Source: Candidatus Rhodoferax mariagerensis (GTDB lineage: Bacteria > Pseudomonadota > Gammaproteobacteria > Burkholderiales > Burkholderiaceae_C). From it: a stretch of DNA of 64,000 nucleotides. Below the pieces are notes generated by a model. It was not told where the DNA came from, did not search any database, and saw only the letters and a program-made list of their open reading frames with translations. The position numbers and the translations under genes were made by a program. Each line of letters starts with the position of its first letter. Position 1 is the stretch's first letter. The stretch covers positions 1-64,000 of the forward strand of contig JADKAW010000001.1 of NCBI GenBank assembly GCA_016719055.1, in the 5' to 3' direction. Shown here piece by piece: positions 34,086 through 43,121 of this stretch.

Positions 34086-34427
34086 TCAAGGCAACAGTCT
34101 TGATGGCACCGCGCCCTGATTCTGGATTTGTTCCTTCAGTTTTTGGCTGGCATGAAAAGTAACCACCCGGCGTGCTTCAATGGGGATGGATTCACCCGTA
34201 CGTGGGTTTCGTCCGGGACGCGGTGCTTTGGTGCGGATTTGAAAGTTACCAAATCCAGTGATCTTGACATCCTGACCATCAACCAGGCTGTGAGCGATCA
34301 GGTCAAAAAAAGCGTCGATCATGTCTTTGGATTCACGCTTGTTCAGACCAATTTGCTCAAACAGTATTTCTGCCAGCTGCGCCTTGGTCAGGGCTGGGGT
34401 TTCAAGGGATTCAACAGTGATGTCCAT
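34086..34427 (-). CDS. ihfA: Integration host factor subunit alpha
   Basis: A DNA-bending histone-like protein, partner of IhfB. 113 residues: LTKAQLAEILFEQIGLNKRE, KDMIDAFFDLIAHSLVDG, VKITGFGNFQIRTKAPRPGR, NPRTGESIPIEARRVVTFHA. The Pro in the DNA-intercalating loop (GRNPRTG) is present. It follows pheT, as usual; 38 bp separate it from the restored pheT stop at 34466. Confidence 0.95.
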   Translation of the reverse strand: MDITVESLETPALTKAQLAEILFEQIGLNKRESKDMIDAFFDLIAHSLVDGQDVKITGFGNFQIRTKAPRPGRNPRTGESIPIEARRVVTFHASQKLKEQIQNQGAVPSRLLP

Positions 34428-34465
34428 TCGAACTCCTATCTGCGCGAGGCAATTTTTGCATGCTC

Positions 34466-36894
34466 TCAGGCACGCTGGCGGGCACCCACGTGTGTCACAA
34501 GTGATGCAACGACTGCCGCCGTTGCTGTTTCAATTTGCGCTTCAGTCAGGGCCGCTTCCTGGCTGTTGAGCGTCAGGCGAACAGCCATGCTCTTTCAGTG
34601 GTCTTCGCCGCGCTGGAATCGACCGATTTCGGACGGTAGATATCAAATAGTAATGCATCACGCAAGACGCCGTGCAGCGGGGCTGACCAGATCGCATCCA
34701 TCAGCGCAGTATGCGTTACCTGTTCATTCACAAGCACCGCTATGTCGCGCTCGACCGCCTGAAACTTGGGAACTGGCTTGACGCTGGGAATTCTGCGGGA
34801 TAAAACGGGTGAAAGGTCCAACTCAAAAAGAATCGGTGCTTGTGTCAACTCGTAGGACTGGCGCCATTTGGGGTGCAATTCTCCGACATAACCCATAGCC
34901 GCGCCATCACAGCTTACTTGCGCACAGCGGCCCGGGTGCATGGCCGGGTGTTGTGCCGGCACAAAGCTGAGCGTGGTGGGTGCCATCAAGGCTTCAAGAT
35001 CACCTTTGACATCAAAAATGTCAACCGCCCGTTCCTTGACACCCCACTCAGGTGCGTCGCTGGCACCGACGGCAAGGCAAGCCAGTCGCAAGGGCTGATC
35101 AAACCCCTTGACGGTGGTGTCAGAGCTCTCCATGCTGGCATCACGCAAAAACACGCGACCGATCTCAAACACGCGCACACGCTGTGCTTTTCGATCCTGA
35201 TTAAACTTCAAAACCTGTAGCAAAGAACCCAGCAGTGACGAGCGCATCACGCTCATTTGGCTTGCAATTGGGTTCAACAGCCGGATCGGATTGGTGTTGC
35301 CGGCCAGTTCGTGTTCCCAGCGCTCTTCAACAAAACTGAAGTTGATGGTTTCCTGGTAGCCCAAAGCGGCCACAGCACGGCGCACAGCAAACGCGCTGCG
35401 CTCTGATTCTGGCCGGGTCTTGGCGGTGATGGGGGCCAGCGGCGGGGTTTGCGGCAGCTTGTCGTAACCCACCATGCGCGCCACTTCTTCGATCAGGTCT
35501 TCTTCAATCTGCAAGTCAAAACGGTAAGACGGTGCAGTGACAGTGAGGGTGCCATCGCCCTCAGACACGGGTAAGCCCAGCCCTTGCAAGGCCAGGGCGC
35601 ACTGCGCCTGGGTCAACGCCATGCCCAGCACTTTGGCAGCACGCGCCACCCGCAATGTCACCGTTTGGGCGGCGGGCATGGCCACTTTCTGGTCATCCAG
35701 GGGGCCACAGGCGGTTTGCGCTGTACCACAGATGTCGATGATGAGCTGGCTGATACGCTCGATGTGCTCGACCGTTTGTTCGGGGTCGACACCGCGCTCG
35801 AACCGGTGGCCGGCATCGGTTGAAAAATTAAACCGGCGCGAACGCCCGGCAATGGCCCTCGGCCACCAGAATGCGGCTTCGACGTAGACGTTTTGGGTGG
35901 TGTCTGACACCGCAGTGGCATCGCCGCCCATGATGCCGGCCAATGATTCAACCTGCACTTGGTCGGCGATCACCCCGACCTGGCTATCCACGGTCACGGT
36001 ATTGCCATTGAGCAGCTTGAGTTGTTCACCCGGCTGCCCCCAGCGCACCTCCAGGCCACCGTGGATTTTGTCGAGGTCGAAAATATGCGATGGGCGGCCA
36101 AACTCAAACATCACATAGTTGGAAATGTCAACCAATGCCGTCACACTGCGCTGGCCACAGCGTGCCAGTCGGTCCACCATCCAGGCCGGGGTTGCAGCTT
36201 TTGGGTTGACGCCACGAATGACCCGGCCCGAAAAGCGGCCACACAAGTCTGGCGCGCTGACCTTGACCGGCAAAACCTCGGTGATGGTGGTTGTAACAGC
36301 CGGGAAAACCGGCGATTTCAGCGCTGCACCAGTCAGCGCCGACAGTTCTCGTGCCACACCGTACACACTCAGGCAATGCGCCAGATTGGGCGTGAGTTTG
36401 AGGGTAAACAGTGTGTCGTCGAGGTTCAGGTGCAGGCGTATGTCTTGCCCCACCGGCGCATCGGCGGCAAGCTCAAGCAGGCCGCCGTGATCATCGGACA
36501 ATTTCAGTTCGCGTGCAGAGCACAACATGCCGAAACTTTCCACGCCGCGCAATTTTCCTTTGCCAATCAAAAGCGGCTTGCCATCGTCACCGGGCGGTAA
36601 TTCAGCGCCGACCAGCGCACAAGGCACCTTGATGCCGACACGCGCATTGGGCGCGCCACAGACAATGGTTAGCAGCTCCGCCTGACCGACATCAACCTGG
36701 CAAACACGCAGGCGGTCAGCATTAGGGTGCTGCACTGCCTCTTTGATATCGCCCACCACAATATTGGTAAACGGCGGTGCCACAGGTTTGAGTTCTTCCA
36801 CCTCCAGACCGGCCATGGTCAGGGTTTCGGACAATTGGGCAGTGCTCAAGGGTGGGTTGCAGAATTCGCGCAACCAGGATTCAGGGAATTGCAT
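34466..36894 (-). CDS. pheT: Phenylalanyl-tRNA synthetase beta chain, frameshifted near the C-terminus
   Basis: B1-B8 domains are clear: WLREFCNPPLSTAQLSETLT, the tRNA-binding EMAP-like block (VVGDIKEAVQHPNADRLRVC), B5 and the ferredoxin-like C-terminal anticodon-binding domain. In the raw sequence the frame ends at 34573 after AAKTTERAWLFA. One additional A in the coding-strand run (plus-strand TTT at 34593-34595) restores KTTEKSMAVRLTLNSQEAAL and a normal end at 34466. PheT is essential and this tail contacts the tRNA anticodon, so a single-base sequencing error is likelier than a true truncation. Follows pheS by 83 bp. Confidence 0.9.
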
Positions 36895-36977
36895 ACAGGA
36901 TTCTTTTCAGAGACGCGAAGAGTGACACAGGTTCAAACCAATAACACCACGGAAACGACATTGAGGGGAATGCTCTT

Positions 36978-38054
36978 TTAGCGGAATTGCGACAGAAAGC
37001 GGATATCGCCGTCAAAAAACAGGCGCAAATCGTTCACGCCATAACGCAGCATGGTCAAGCGGTCGGGCCCCATGCCAAAGGCAAAACCAATGTAGCGCTC
37101 TGGGTCCAGTCCCATGTTGCAGATCACATTGGGGTGCACCTGGCCCGAGCCGGCGACTTCCAGCCAGCGCCCAGCCAAGGGTCCGCTGGGAAACTGAATG
37201 TCGATCTCGGCACTGGGTTCGGTGAACGGGAAAAAACTGGGGCGAAAACGCAGCACCAAGGAATCGTTTTCAAAAAAGGAGTGGCAGAAATCAGTAAAGA
37301 CGTACTTGAGGTCTTTAAAACTGACGTTCTCCCCCACCCACAGTCCTTCGCACTGGTGAAACATGGGCGAATGGGTGGCATCGCTGTCAACACGATAAGT
37401 GCGCCCTGGGGCAATCACTCGAATTTCGGGCATGGCACCGGAAAACAGGCCGCCTGTAGCGGCGGTGCCTTCAACTTGCTGGCGGTACTTTTTGACATGC
37501 TGCACAGCGTGGCGAATCTGCATCGGGCTGGTGTGGGTGCGCAGCAGGTTGGGTGCGGTCTCGGTGCCGCCTTCGACATAGAACGTGTCGTGCATGGAGC
37601 GTGCTGGATGGTCTTCGGGCGTGTTGAGCGCAGTGAAATTAAACCAGTCAGACTCGATTTCGGGGCCTTGCGCCACTTCAAACCCCATGGAGCCAAAAAT
37701 CGCCTCGATGCGCTCCAGCGTTAACGACACGGGATGAAGCCCACCCTGACCACGTTGGCGACCGGGCAAGCTCACATCCAGCGCCTCGGCTTGAAGCTGG
37801 GCTTGCAACTCGGCCTCCGCCAGTGCCTGCCTGCGGTCATTCAAGGCTTGCTCGATGGCCTGCTTGGCTAGGTTGATGGCCGCACCCAGTGTCTTTTTTT
37901 CGTCGACTGACAGTGCAGCCATGCCCTTCATCATGTCGGTGATCCGGCCGGACTTGCCCAAATATTGGGCTTTGGCGTTTTCAAGCTCGGCCGGCGTGAC
38001 GGCCAGCTCAAAAGCGGCGCGGGCCGCCAAGACAACTGTCTGTAAGTCGTTCAT
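36978..38054 (-). CDS. pheS: Phenylalanyl-tRNA synthetase alpha chain
   Basis: Catalytic subunit of the alpha2-beta2 enzyme (358 residues). An N-terminal coiled coil (AQYLGKSGRITDMMKGMAAL) precedes the class II core: motif 1 region GFEVAQGPEIESDWFNFTAL, motif 2 YRVDSDATHSPMFHQCEGLW, motif 3 MGLDPERYIGFAFGMGPDRL. ATG at 38054. The rplT-pheS gap contains a repeat-derived hairpin with a T-run, in the place where E. coli has the pheM attenuator. Confidence 0.96.
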   Translation of the reverse strand: MNDLQTVVLAARAAFELAVTPAELENAKAQYLGKSGRITDMMKGMAALSVDEKKTLGAAINLAKQAIEQALNDRRQALAEAELQAQLQAEALDVSLPGRQRGQGGLHPVSLTLERIEAIFGSMGFEVAQGPEIESDWFNFTALNTPEDHPARSMHDTFYVEGGTETAPNLLRTHTSPMQIRHAVQHVKKYRQQVEGTAATGGLFSGAMPEIRVIAPGRTYRVDSDATHSPMFHQCEGLWVGENVSFKDLKYVFTDFCHSFFENDSLVLRFRPSFFPFTEPSAEIDIQFPSGPLAGRWLEVAGSGQVHPNVICNMGLDPERYIGFAFGMGPDRLTMLRYGVNDLRLFFDGDIRFLSQFR

Positions 38055-38078
38055 AAATTATCTAGAAATCGATCATGG

Positions 38079-38155
38079 AAAAAGGGCTAGTGCCTTTTCA
38101 AGCTCTAGCCCTTGTCACTCTTGTGCAAGAAGCTATCTTTTAAATAGCTTACTAC
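38079..38155 (-). repeat. Dispersed repeat forming a terminator-like hairpin between rplT and pheS
   Basis: On the minus strand GATAGCTTCTTGCAC and AAGGGCTAGAGC follow family order; the second arm CTAGCCCTT (38090-38082) pairs with AAGGGCTAG (38113-38105) to give a 9-bp stem followed by TTT. The structure could attenuate transcription from rplT into pheST. Confidence 0.6.
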
Positions 38156-38162
38156 ACCTTAC

Positions 38163-38522
38163 TCAAGCGGCCAGCTTGGCCTTGACCTGCTCAACAATAC
38201 CGGCAAACGCCGCCATGTCATGCACCGCAATATCGCTCAAGACCTTACGGTCAATCTCAATACACGCCTTCTTCAGACCGTTGGCAAACTGGCTGTAGGT
38301 CATGCCACACTGACGCGCAGCGGCATTGATACGGGCAATCCACAACTGACGGAAGACGCGCTTTTTGGTACGGCGGTCACGGTAGGCATATTGCCCGGCT
38401 TTCATGACCGCTTCTTTGGCGACCCGGAAAACGTTACCACGACGACCGCGGAAGCCTTTTGCAAGGGCCAGAACTTTTTTGTGGCGGGCGCGAGCCGTTA
38501 CACCACGTTTGACGCGAGGCAT
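38163..38522 (-). CDS. rplT: 50S ribosomal protein L20
   Basis: A 119-residue highly basic protein that starts 50S assembly: MPRVKRGVTARARHKKVLAL, AKGFRGRRGNVFRVAKEAVM, YAYRDRRTKKRVFRQLWIAR, NAAARQCGMTYSQFANGLKK. In many bacteria L20 represses its own operon by binding mRNA; the structured leader before rpmI is a possible target. It follows rpmI by 25 bp. Confidence 0.97.
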   Translation of the reverse strand: MPRVKRGVTARARHKKVLALAKGFRGRRGNVFRVAKEAVMKAGQYAYRDRRTKKRVFRQLWIARINAAARQCGMTYSQFANGLKKACIEIDRKVLSDIAVHDMAAFAGIVEQVKAKLAA

Positions 38523-38547
38523 TGTGTTACTCCTTGTTCGTCGTTAA

Positions 38548-38751
38548 TTAAAGACCACGGCCGGGCAGCATCTGTGCCATGCGACCCATATCGGTCTCAT
38601 GGACAGCCGTTGCACCACGCAGATGGCGTTTATTTTTGGTGGTCTTCTTGGTCAGAATGTGACGCTTGAAGGCTTGACCGCGCTTGACGGTGCCACCTGG
38701 ACGGACGCGGAAGCGTTTTTTCGCCGCGCTCTTGGTCTTCATTTTGGGCAT
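38548..38751 (-). CDS. rpmI: 50S ribosomal protein L35
   Basis: A 67-residue basic protein, MPKMKTKSAAKKRFRVRPGG then KRGQAFKRHILTKKTTKNKR. ATG at 38751 is chosen (after AAAAGGAG); a longer frame exists upstream but is not conserved. Standard infC-rpmI-rplT order. Confidence 0.96.
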   Translation of the reverse strand: MPKMKTKSAAKKRFRVRPGGTVKRGQAFKRHILTKKTTKNKRHLRGATAVHETDMGRMAQMLPGRGL

Positions 38752-38819
38752 TTGCATGCTCCTTTTTACATTGTGCTCGTGAGGCGTCTGCAAACAATTT
38801 GCAGCCTTGATGGCCCCGA

Positions 38820-38853
38820 GCCACTTTTAAGTGGCAGCTATTCACCTGCCACT
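38820..38853 (-). promoter_or_regulatory. Mutually exclusive hairpins in the infC-rpmI leader
   Basis: On the minus strand CTGCCACTT can pair upstream with AGTGGCAG (8-bp stem, 38853-38846 with 38837-38830) or downstream with AAGTGGC to GCCACTT (38835-38829 with 38826-38820). Both stems are perfect and share the same strand. This switch-like layout 70 bp before rpmI, in a gap of 160 bp without a gene, is a candidate L20 autoregulatory site. Confidence 0.5.
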
Positions 38854-38911
38854 GCTTGACGCCTGCCTGACGGTCATTTTCATGACCTTTCAAACCTGCG
38901 TTAACTCTTGA

Positions 38912-39502
38912 TCAAGCGGCCGCCGTACTTTCAGCAACCACAGGTCTTGCAACCTGCTTTTTACGCCCAGGTGCAATCATCATGATCATCTGGCGCCCTT
39001 CGAGTTTGGGAAACTGCTCAACCAGAATGGCGTCACCCAACTCATCCCGGATACGGTTCAACAACGCCATGCCCAAATCCTGGTGGGTAATTTCGCGGCC
39101 TCTGAAGCGCAGGGTGATCTTGCACTTGTCACCTTCAGCCAGAAAACGCCGGATATTGCGCATTTTGATGTTGTAGTCACCATCATCGGTGCCAGGACGG
39201 AACTTGATCTCTTTAATGTCGATCACGGTCTGCTTGGCCTTGGCCTCAGCCGCTTTTTTCTGTTCCTGGTACTTGAACTTGCCGTAATCCATCAGACGAC
39301 AAACGGGCGGTGTTGCAGTGGCTGCAATCTCCACCAAATCAACGTCCAACTCCCCCGCCATGCGCAAAGCCTCCATCAGGCTCACGACACCCAAAGGTTC
39401 GTTCTCTACACCAGAGAGGCGAACCTCTGGCACCATGATTTCCCGATTCAATCGGTGTTTGCGTTCTTCACGTTGACGGCGGTCACGAAATTCGGTAGCG
39501 AT
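38912..39502 (-). CDS. infC: Translation initiation factor IF-3
   Basis: 196 residues. The start is a non-canonical ATC at 39502, reading ATEFRDRRQREERKHRLNRE, with AAGGA 7 nt upstream; such AUU/AUC starts allow IF-3 to repress its own translation. No ATG lies nearer than the internal Met 23 residues in. Domain blocks: NEPLGVVSLMEALRMAGELD, PPVCRLMDYGKFKYQEQKKA, IDIKEIKFRPGTDDGDYNIK. It lies 85 bp after thrS. Confidence 0.93.
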   Translation of the reverse strand: MATEFRDRRQREERKHRLNREIMVPEVRLSGVENEPLGVVSLMEALRMAGELDVDLVEIAATATPPVCRLMDYGKFKYQEQKKAAEAKAKQTVIDIKEIKFRPGTDDGDYNIKMRNIRRFLAEGDKCKITLRFRGREITHQDLGMALLNRIRDELGDAILVEQFPKLEGRQMIMMIAPGRKKQVARPVVAESTAAA

Positions 39503-39587
39503 GACTTAATCCTTCATAAAATTGCTACAACAATAGTAGCTAAAACAGCGCACTGCGCGTCCAGAAGGTCGATGAACGACAAACAAC

Positions 39588-41501
39588 TCAAGTGTTAGAT
39601 TTGTGAGCAACATCTGCGGAGATTTTTTGTGAAAAATCTTCTAGCGACATCACTCCAAGGTCTTGACCACCTCGGGCACGCACCGCAACAGCACCAGAAG
39701 CCATCTCTTTGTCGCCAACCACGATCAGATACGGCACCTTTTGCATTGAATGCTCACGTATTTTATACGTGATTTTCTCGTTGCGAAGATCAGTCTCAAC
39801 CCTAAACCCTTGATTTTGCAGCGTTTTGGCGACAGTTCGGACATATTCAGCCTGTGCATCGGTGATGTTGAGCACCACAACCTGCACCGGAGCCAGCCAG
39901 GCAGGCAGTGCGCCGGCGGTTTCTTCGATCAGGATGCCGATGAAACGCTCCAGGCTGCCGACGATGGCGCGGTGCAGCATGACCGGGCGGTGGCGGGCGC
40001 CATCGTCGCCAACATATTCTGCGTCCAGACGTTCCGGCATATTGCTATCGATTTGAATGGTGCCGCACTGCCATTGCCGCCCCAACGCATCTTTCAAAGC
40101 ATATTCGAGCTTGGGCGCGTAAAACGCACCTTCACCTTCAGCCACTTCAAATTCGCAGCCCGAGCGACGCAAGCTCTCCATCAGCACTTGCTCGGTTCTG
40201 TCCCAGTACTCATCGGAACCAATACGCTGCTCGGGGCGCGTCGCGACTTTGTACACGATATTGGTAAAGCCAAAGTCCTTGTAAACCTTCTGCAGCAACT
40301 GCGTGAATGCCGCGCATTCGTCCAGGATTTGGTCTTCGGTACAGAAAATATGGCCATCGTCTTGCGTAAAGCCACGCACGCGCATGATGCCGTGCAGGCC
40401 ACCCGAGGGTTCGTTGCGGTGGCAGTTGCCAAATTCGCCGTACCGCAGCGGCAGGTCCCGGTAGCTCTTGATTCCCTGCTTGTAAATCAGGATGTGGCCA
40501 GGGCAGTTCATCGGCTTCAAGGCGTATTCCCGCTTTTCAGATTCCGTAATGAACATGTTGTCACGGTACTTATCCCAATGACCGGACTTCTCCCACAGTC
40601 CCTTGTCGATGATTTGCGGGCCTTTCACTTCTTGGTAGCCGTTGTCCTGGTACACCTTGCGCATGTACTGCTCCACGGCCTGCCATAGCGTCCAGCCCTT
40701 GGGGTGCCAAAACACCAGACCCGGCGCATGGTCGTCAATGTGAAAAAGATCCAGCTCACGGCCAAGTTTGCGGTGATCGCGCTTTTCGGCTTCTTCCAGC
40801 ATTTTCAGGTGTTGCGCCAGATCTTCCTTGCTGGCCCAGGCTGTGCCATAAATGCGCTGCAGCATTTCGTTTCTGTGGTCGCCGCGCCAGTAGGCACCAG
40901 CCACTTTCATCAGTTTGAAATGCTTGAGTTTGCCAGTGCTGGGCACGTGCGGGCCCCGGCACAAATCTTCAAATGTGCCTTCGCGGTACAGGCTTACGTC
41001 TTCGTTGGCGGGGATGCTGGCAATGATTTCGGCTTTGTAAAACTCGCCCAAGCCTTTGAAATAGGCCACCGCGTCATCGCGGGGCAGCACACGGCGCAAC
41101 ACCGGCTCGTCCTTGCTTGCCAACTCGGTCATGCGTTTTTCAATCAGCACCAGATCATCCATGGTGAACGGGCGCTCAAACGAAAAGTCGTAAAAGAAAC
41201 CGTTTTCAATCACCGGGCCGATCGTCACCTGCGCCTGGGGAAACAATTCTTTGACGGCGTGCGCCAGCAAGTGCGCCGTAGAGTGGCGAATGACCGCCAA
41301 TCCATCGGCATCTTTGGCTGTGACGATCGACAGGGCTGCGTCGGCCTCAATCAAATGGCAGGTGTCTACCACCTTGCCTGCCAATTTGCCAGCCAAGGCG
41401 GCCTTGGCCAGACCTGCGCCAATCGAGGCCGCTACCTCGGCCACGGTGACCGGCCCGGGGTAGTCACGTTGCGAGCCGTCTGGAAGAGTGATTTGAACCA
41501 T
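39588..41501 (-). CDS. thrS: Threonyl-tRNA synthetase
   Basis: 637 residues with TGS (MVQITLPDGSQRDYPGPVTV), editing domain (HSTAHLLAHAVKELFPQAQV with the HxxxH zinc-like site), class II core (LKPMNCPGHILIYKQGIKSY, RYGEFGNCHRNEPSGGLHG motif 2, VMLHRAIVGSLERFIGILIE motif 3) and anticodon-binding domain (APVQVVVLNITDAQAEYVRT). ATG at 41501. An intrinsic terminator and a short Thr-rich leader peptide lie just upstream, which suggests threonine-dependent attenuation. Confidence 0.96.
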   Translation of the reverse strand: MVQITLPDGSQRDYPGPVTVAEVAASIGAGLAKAALAGKLAGKVVDTCHLIEADAALSIVTAKDADGLAVIRHSTAHLLAHAVKELFPQAQVTIGPVIENGFFYDFSFERPFTMDDLVLIEKRMTELASKDEPVLRRVLPRDDAVAYFKGLGEFYKAEIIASIPANEDVSLYREGTFEDLCRGPHVPSTGKLKHFKLMKVAGAYWRGDHRNEMLQRIYGTAWASKEDLAQHLKMLEEAEKRDHRKLGRELDLFHIDDHAPGLVFWHPKGWTLWQAVEQYMRKVYQDNGYQEVKGPQIIDKGLWEKSGHWDKYRDNMFITESEKREYALKPMNCPGHILIYKQGIKSYRDLPLRYGEFGNCHRNEPSGGLHGIMRVRGFTQDDGHIFCTEDQILDECAAFTQLLQKVYKDFGFTNIVYKVATRPEQRIGSDEYWDRTEQVLMESLRRSGCEFEVAEGEGAFYAPKLEYALKDALGRQWQCGTIQIDSNMPERLDAEYVGDDGARHRPVMLHRAIVGSLERFIGILIEETAGALPAWLAPVQVVVLNITDAQAEYVRTVAKTLQNQGFRVETDLRNEKITYKIREHSMQKVPYLIVVGDKEMASGAVAVRARGGQDLGVMSLEDFSQKISADVAHKSNT

Positions 41502-41533
41502 GATGATCAGATGAAAGTTGGGGTGGAATGAAC

Positions 41534-41560
41534 AAAAAAAAACGCGGGGAAGTCCGCGTT
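41534..41560 (-). terminator. Intrinsic terminator or attenuator upstream of thrS
   Basis: On the minus strand AACGCGG and CCGCGTT pair around ACTTCC, followed by seven or more T, 33 bp before the thrS ATG. Lying inside the thrS leader rather than after a gene, it is better explained as an attenuator. Confidence 0.8.
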
Positions 41561-41588
41561 TTACTACAGTTACCAGAGCTTGGTGCGC

Positions 41589-41614
41589 ATAAGGCACGCA
41601 GGCTACGGCCTTAT
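41589..41614 (-). promoter_or_regulatory. Hairpin between the thrS leader peptide and terminator
   Basis: ATAAGGC and GCCTTAT form a perfect 7-bp stem (loop of 12 nt) starting 4 nt after the leader-peptide stop codon. It could act as the pause or competing structure in attenuation. No antiterminator pairing to the terminator stem was clear by eye. Confidence 0.45.
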
Positions 41615-41617
41615 TTC

Positions 41618-41650
41618 TTAGTTGATTTGCCGTGTCGTTCGCGGTGTCAT
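41618..41650 (-). CDS. Putative thrS leader peptide, 10 residues, three Thr
   Basis: ATG ... TAA encodes M-T-P-R-T-T-R-Q-I-N. Three of ten residues are Thr (positions 2, 5 and 6, codons ACA, ACG, ACA). A GAAAGG lies about 11 nt upstream. It is followed by a hairpin and then the terminator before thrS. It is too short for statistical support by itself; the call rests on the arrangement. Confidence 0.5.
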   Translation of the reverse strand: MTPRTTRQIN

Positions 41651-41743
41651 AACCAAAGATGCCTTTCTCGCTCTTGCCAATGTTTAAACAGCTGGATTTT
41701 AACCGCAGTGCACATCGCTTCCTGAACAGAGGCGTTTCATGCG

Positions 41744-43024
41744 CTACCCCGGTCGCTGCATTTTGCAGGTGGTGGGTTGCTGGGCCTGTGCTGCTGTCAG
41801 GGTCTTGATTACCCGAAACCCGTAGCCCGACCCCTCCACATCAAACTTGACGCCAGCGCTTCCCTTGCGGTCCATCAGCCCCACCACCAGGGTTTGCTGA
41901 AATTGGTGGTCGGCTGCACGCATGTTGCCAGTTTGCCCATAAAAAGTAATGCTAACCTTTTCCAGTTGTGCGCTTATTGCTATGGAATTTGTAGTACCAG
42001 CTGCCTCCATGGCTTGCACCAGTGCCTCCACCATCAGCTGCATGCGCATGTGCACATAGTCGTCTGCCGGGTCGGGGAAGCGCTGGCGAAAGGCCTGGTA
42101 AAAGGCTTCACTTTGGGTGTGTTGTACATTGGGCATCCAGTCGGCCACAGCCAGCACCTTGCCAATACCGGCCTCACCAATCGCCGTGGGCGCGCCCAGC
42201 GCATTGCCATAAAAGGTGTAAAACTTGCCGTCAAAACCCACATCTCTGGCGGCCTTGACCAGCAGCGTCAGGTCATTGCCCCAGTTACCGGTAATCACCG
42301 CCTGCGCACCACTGGTCTTGATCTTGGTGGCATAAGGGATGAAGTCCTTGACGCGCCCCATGGCGTGCAATTCGTCACCGGCAATGCGCACGTCCGGGCG
42401 CAGTTGCAGCAGTTGGCGCCGCGCCTCACGGGCCACCGCCTGCCCAAAGCTGTAGTCCTGACCAATGATGTAGACGCTTTTCAGCGCGGCATCGTCCTTG
42501 ATCACCGACATCAGCGCGCTCATGCGCATGTCAGCATGGGCGTCAAAACGGAAATGCCAGAAACTGCATTTTTCGTTGGTCAGAATCGGGTCAACCGCCG
42601 AGTAGTTTAAAAACAGGACGCGCTTTTGCGGTTCGCGTTCATTGTGTTTGTTGATGGCATCCATCAGCGCCAGAGCGTTGGCCGAAGAATTACCCTGCAC
42701 AACAAAGCGCGCACCCTGATCAATGGCGGCCTTCAGGGCGGTGAGCGCCTCTTCGTTTTGCCCTTTGCTGTCAAAGCGCTCCAGCAGCAGCGGCTGCGCA
42801 CCGCCGACACTGGCTGGCAGCTTCACCCCACCGCGCGCATTGACGCGCTCCACCGCCCACAGCAGGTTGCGAAAAACCGCCTCGCCGGTGTTGGCAAACG
42901 AGCCGCTCAAGCCCTCGATCATGGCGATTTTGATGGTGGGGCCAGCCGGTTGAGCCAGTGCAAAAACCGGGAGATATAGCGCCAAAACGAGCCATTTCAA
43001 GGCGCTGCGACAAACAATAAACAT
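41744..43024 (-). CDS. Branched-chain amino acid-type ABC substrate-binding protein
   Basis: 426 residues with a signal peptide (MFIVCRSALKWLVLALYLPV, cleaved near FALAQ). The periplasmic binding fold type I reads IKIAMIEGLSGSFANTGEAV, GARFVVQGNSSANALALMDA, SVYIIGQDYSFGQAVAREAR, VITGNWGNDLTLLVKAARDV. No permease or ATPase is adjacent, so it is an orphan LivJ-like protein. ATG at 43024. Weak similarity to the dispersed repeat exists near 41945-42000. It is divergent from hsp20 and faces thrS in the same direction with 240 bp between. Confidence 0.85.
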   Translation of the reverse strand: MFIVCRSALKWLVLALYLPVFALAQPAGPTIKIAMIEGLSGSFANTGEAVFRNLLWAVERVNARGGVKLPASVGGAQPLLLERFDSKGQNEEALTALKAAIDQGARFVVQGNSSANALALMDAINKHNEREPQKRVLFLNYSAVDPILTNEKCSFWHFRFDAHADMRMSALMSVIKDDAALKSVYIIGQDYSFGQAVAREARRQLLQLRPDVRIAGDELHAMGRVKDFIPYATKIKTSGAQAVITGNWGNDLTLLVKAARDVGFDGKFYTFYGNALGAPTAIGEAGIGKVLAVADWMPNVQHTQSEAFYQAFRQRFPDPADDYVHMRMQLMVEALVQAMEAAGTTNSIAISAQLEKVSITFYGQTGNMRAADHQFQQTLVVGLMDRKGSAGVKFDVEGSGYGFRVIKTLTAAQAQQPTTCKMQRPG

Positions 43025-43121
43025 ATAGAAATTTCTCTTGAAAAGCGGCTTGGAGCGCACAGATTGGACGCATGAAGTGGTGGTCGTGGTGACCGCCACA
43101 CAGTTTACTAGGAGTTTCATC

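Noticed and set aside
41502..41597. Longer thrS start (32 extra codons) open to 41597
   Set aside because: The extension runs through the terminator hairpin and its T-run, and the TGS domain begins at the ATG at 41501.
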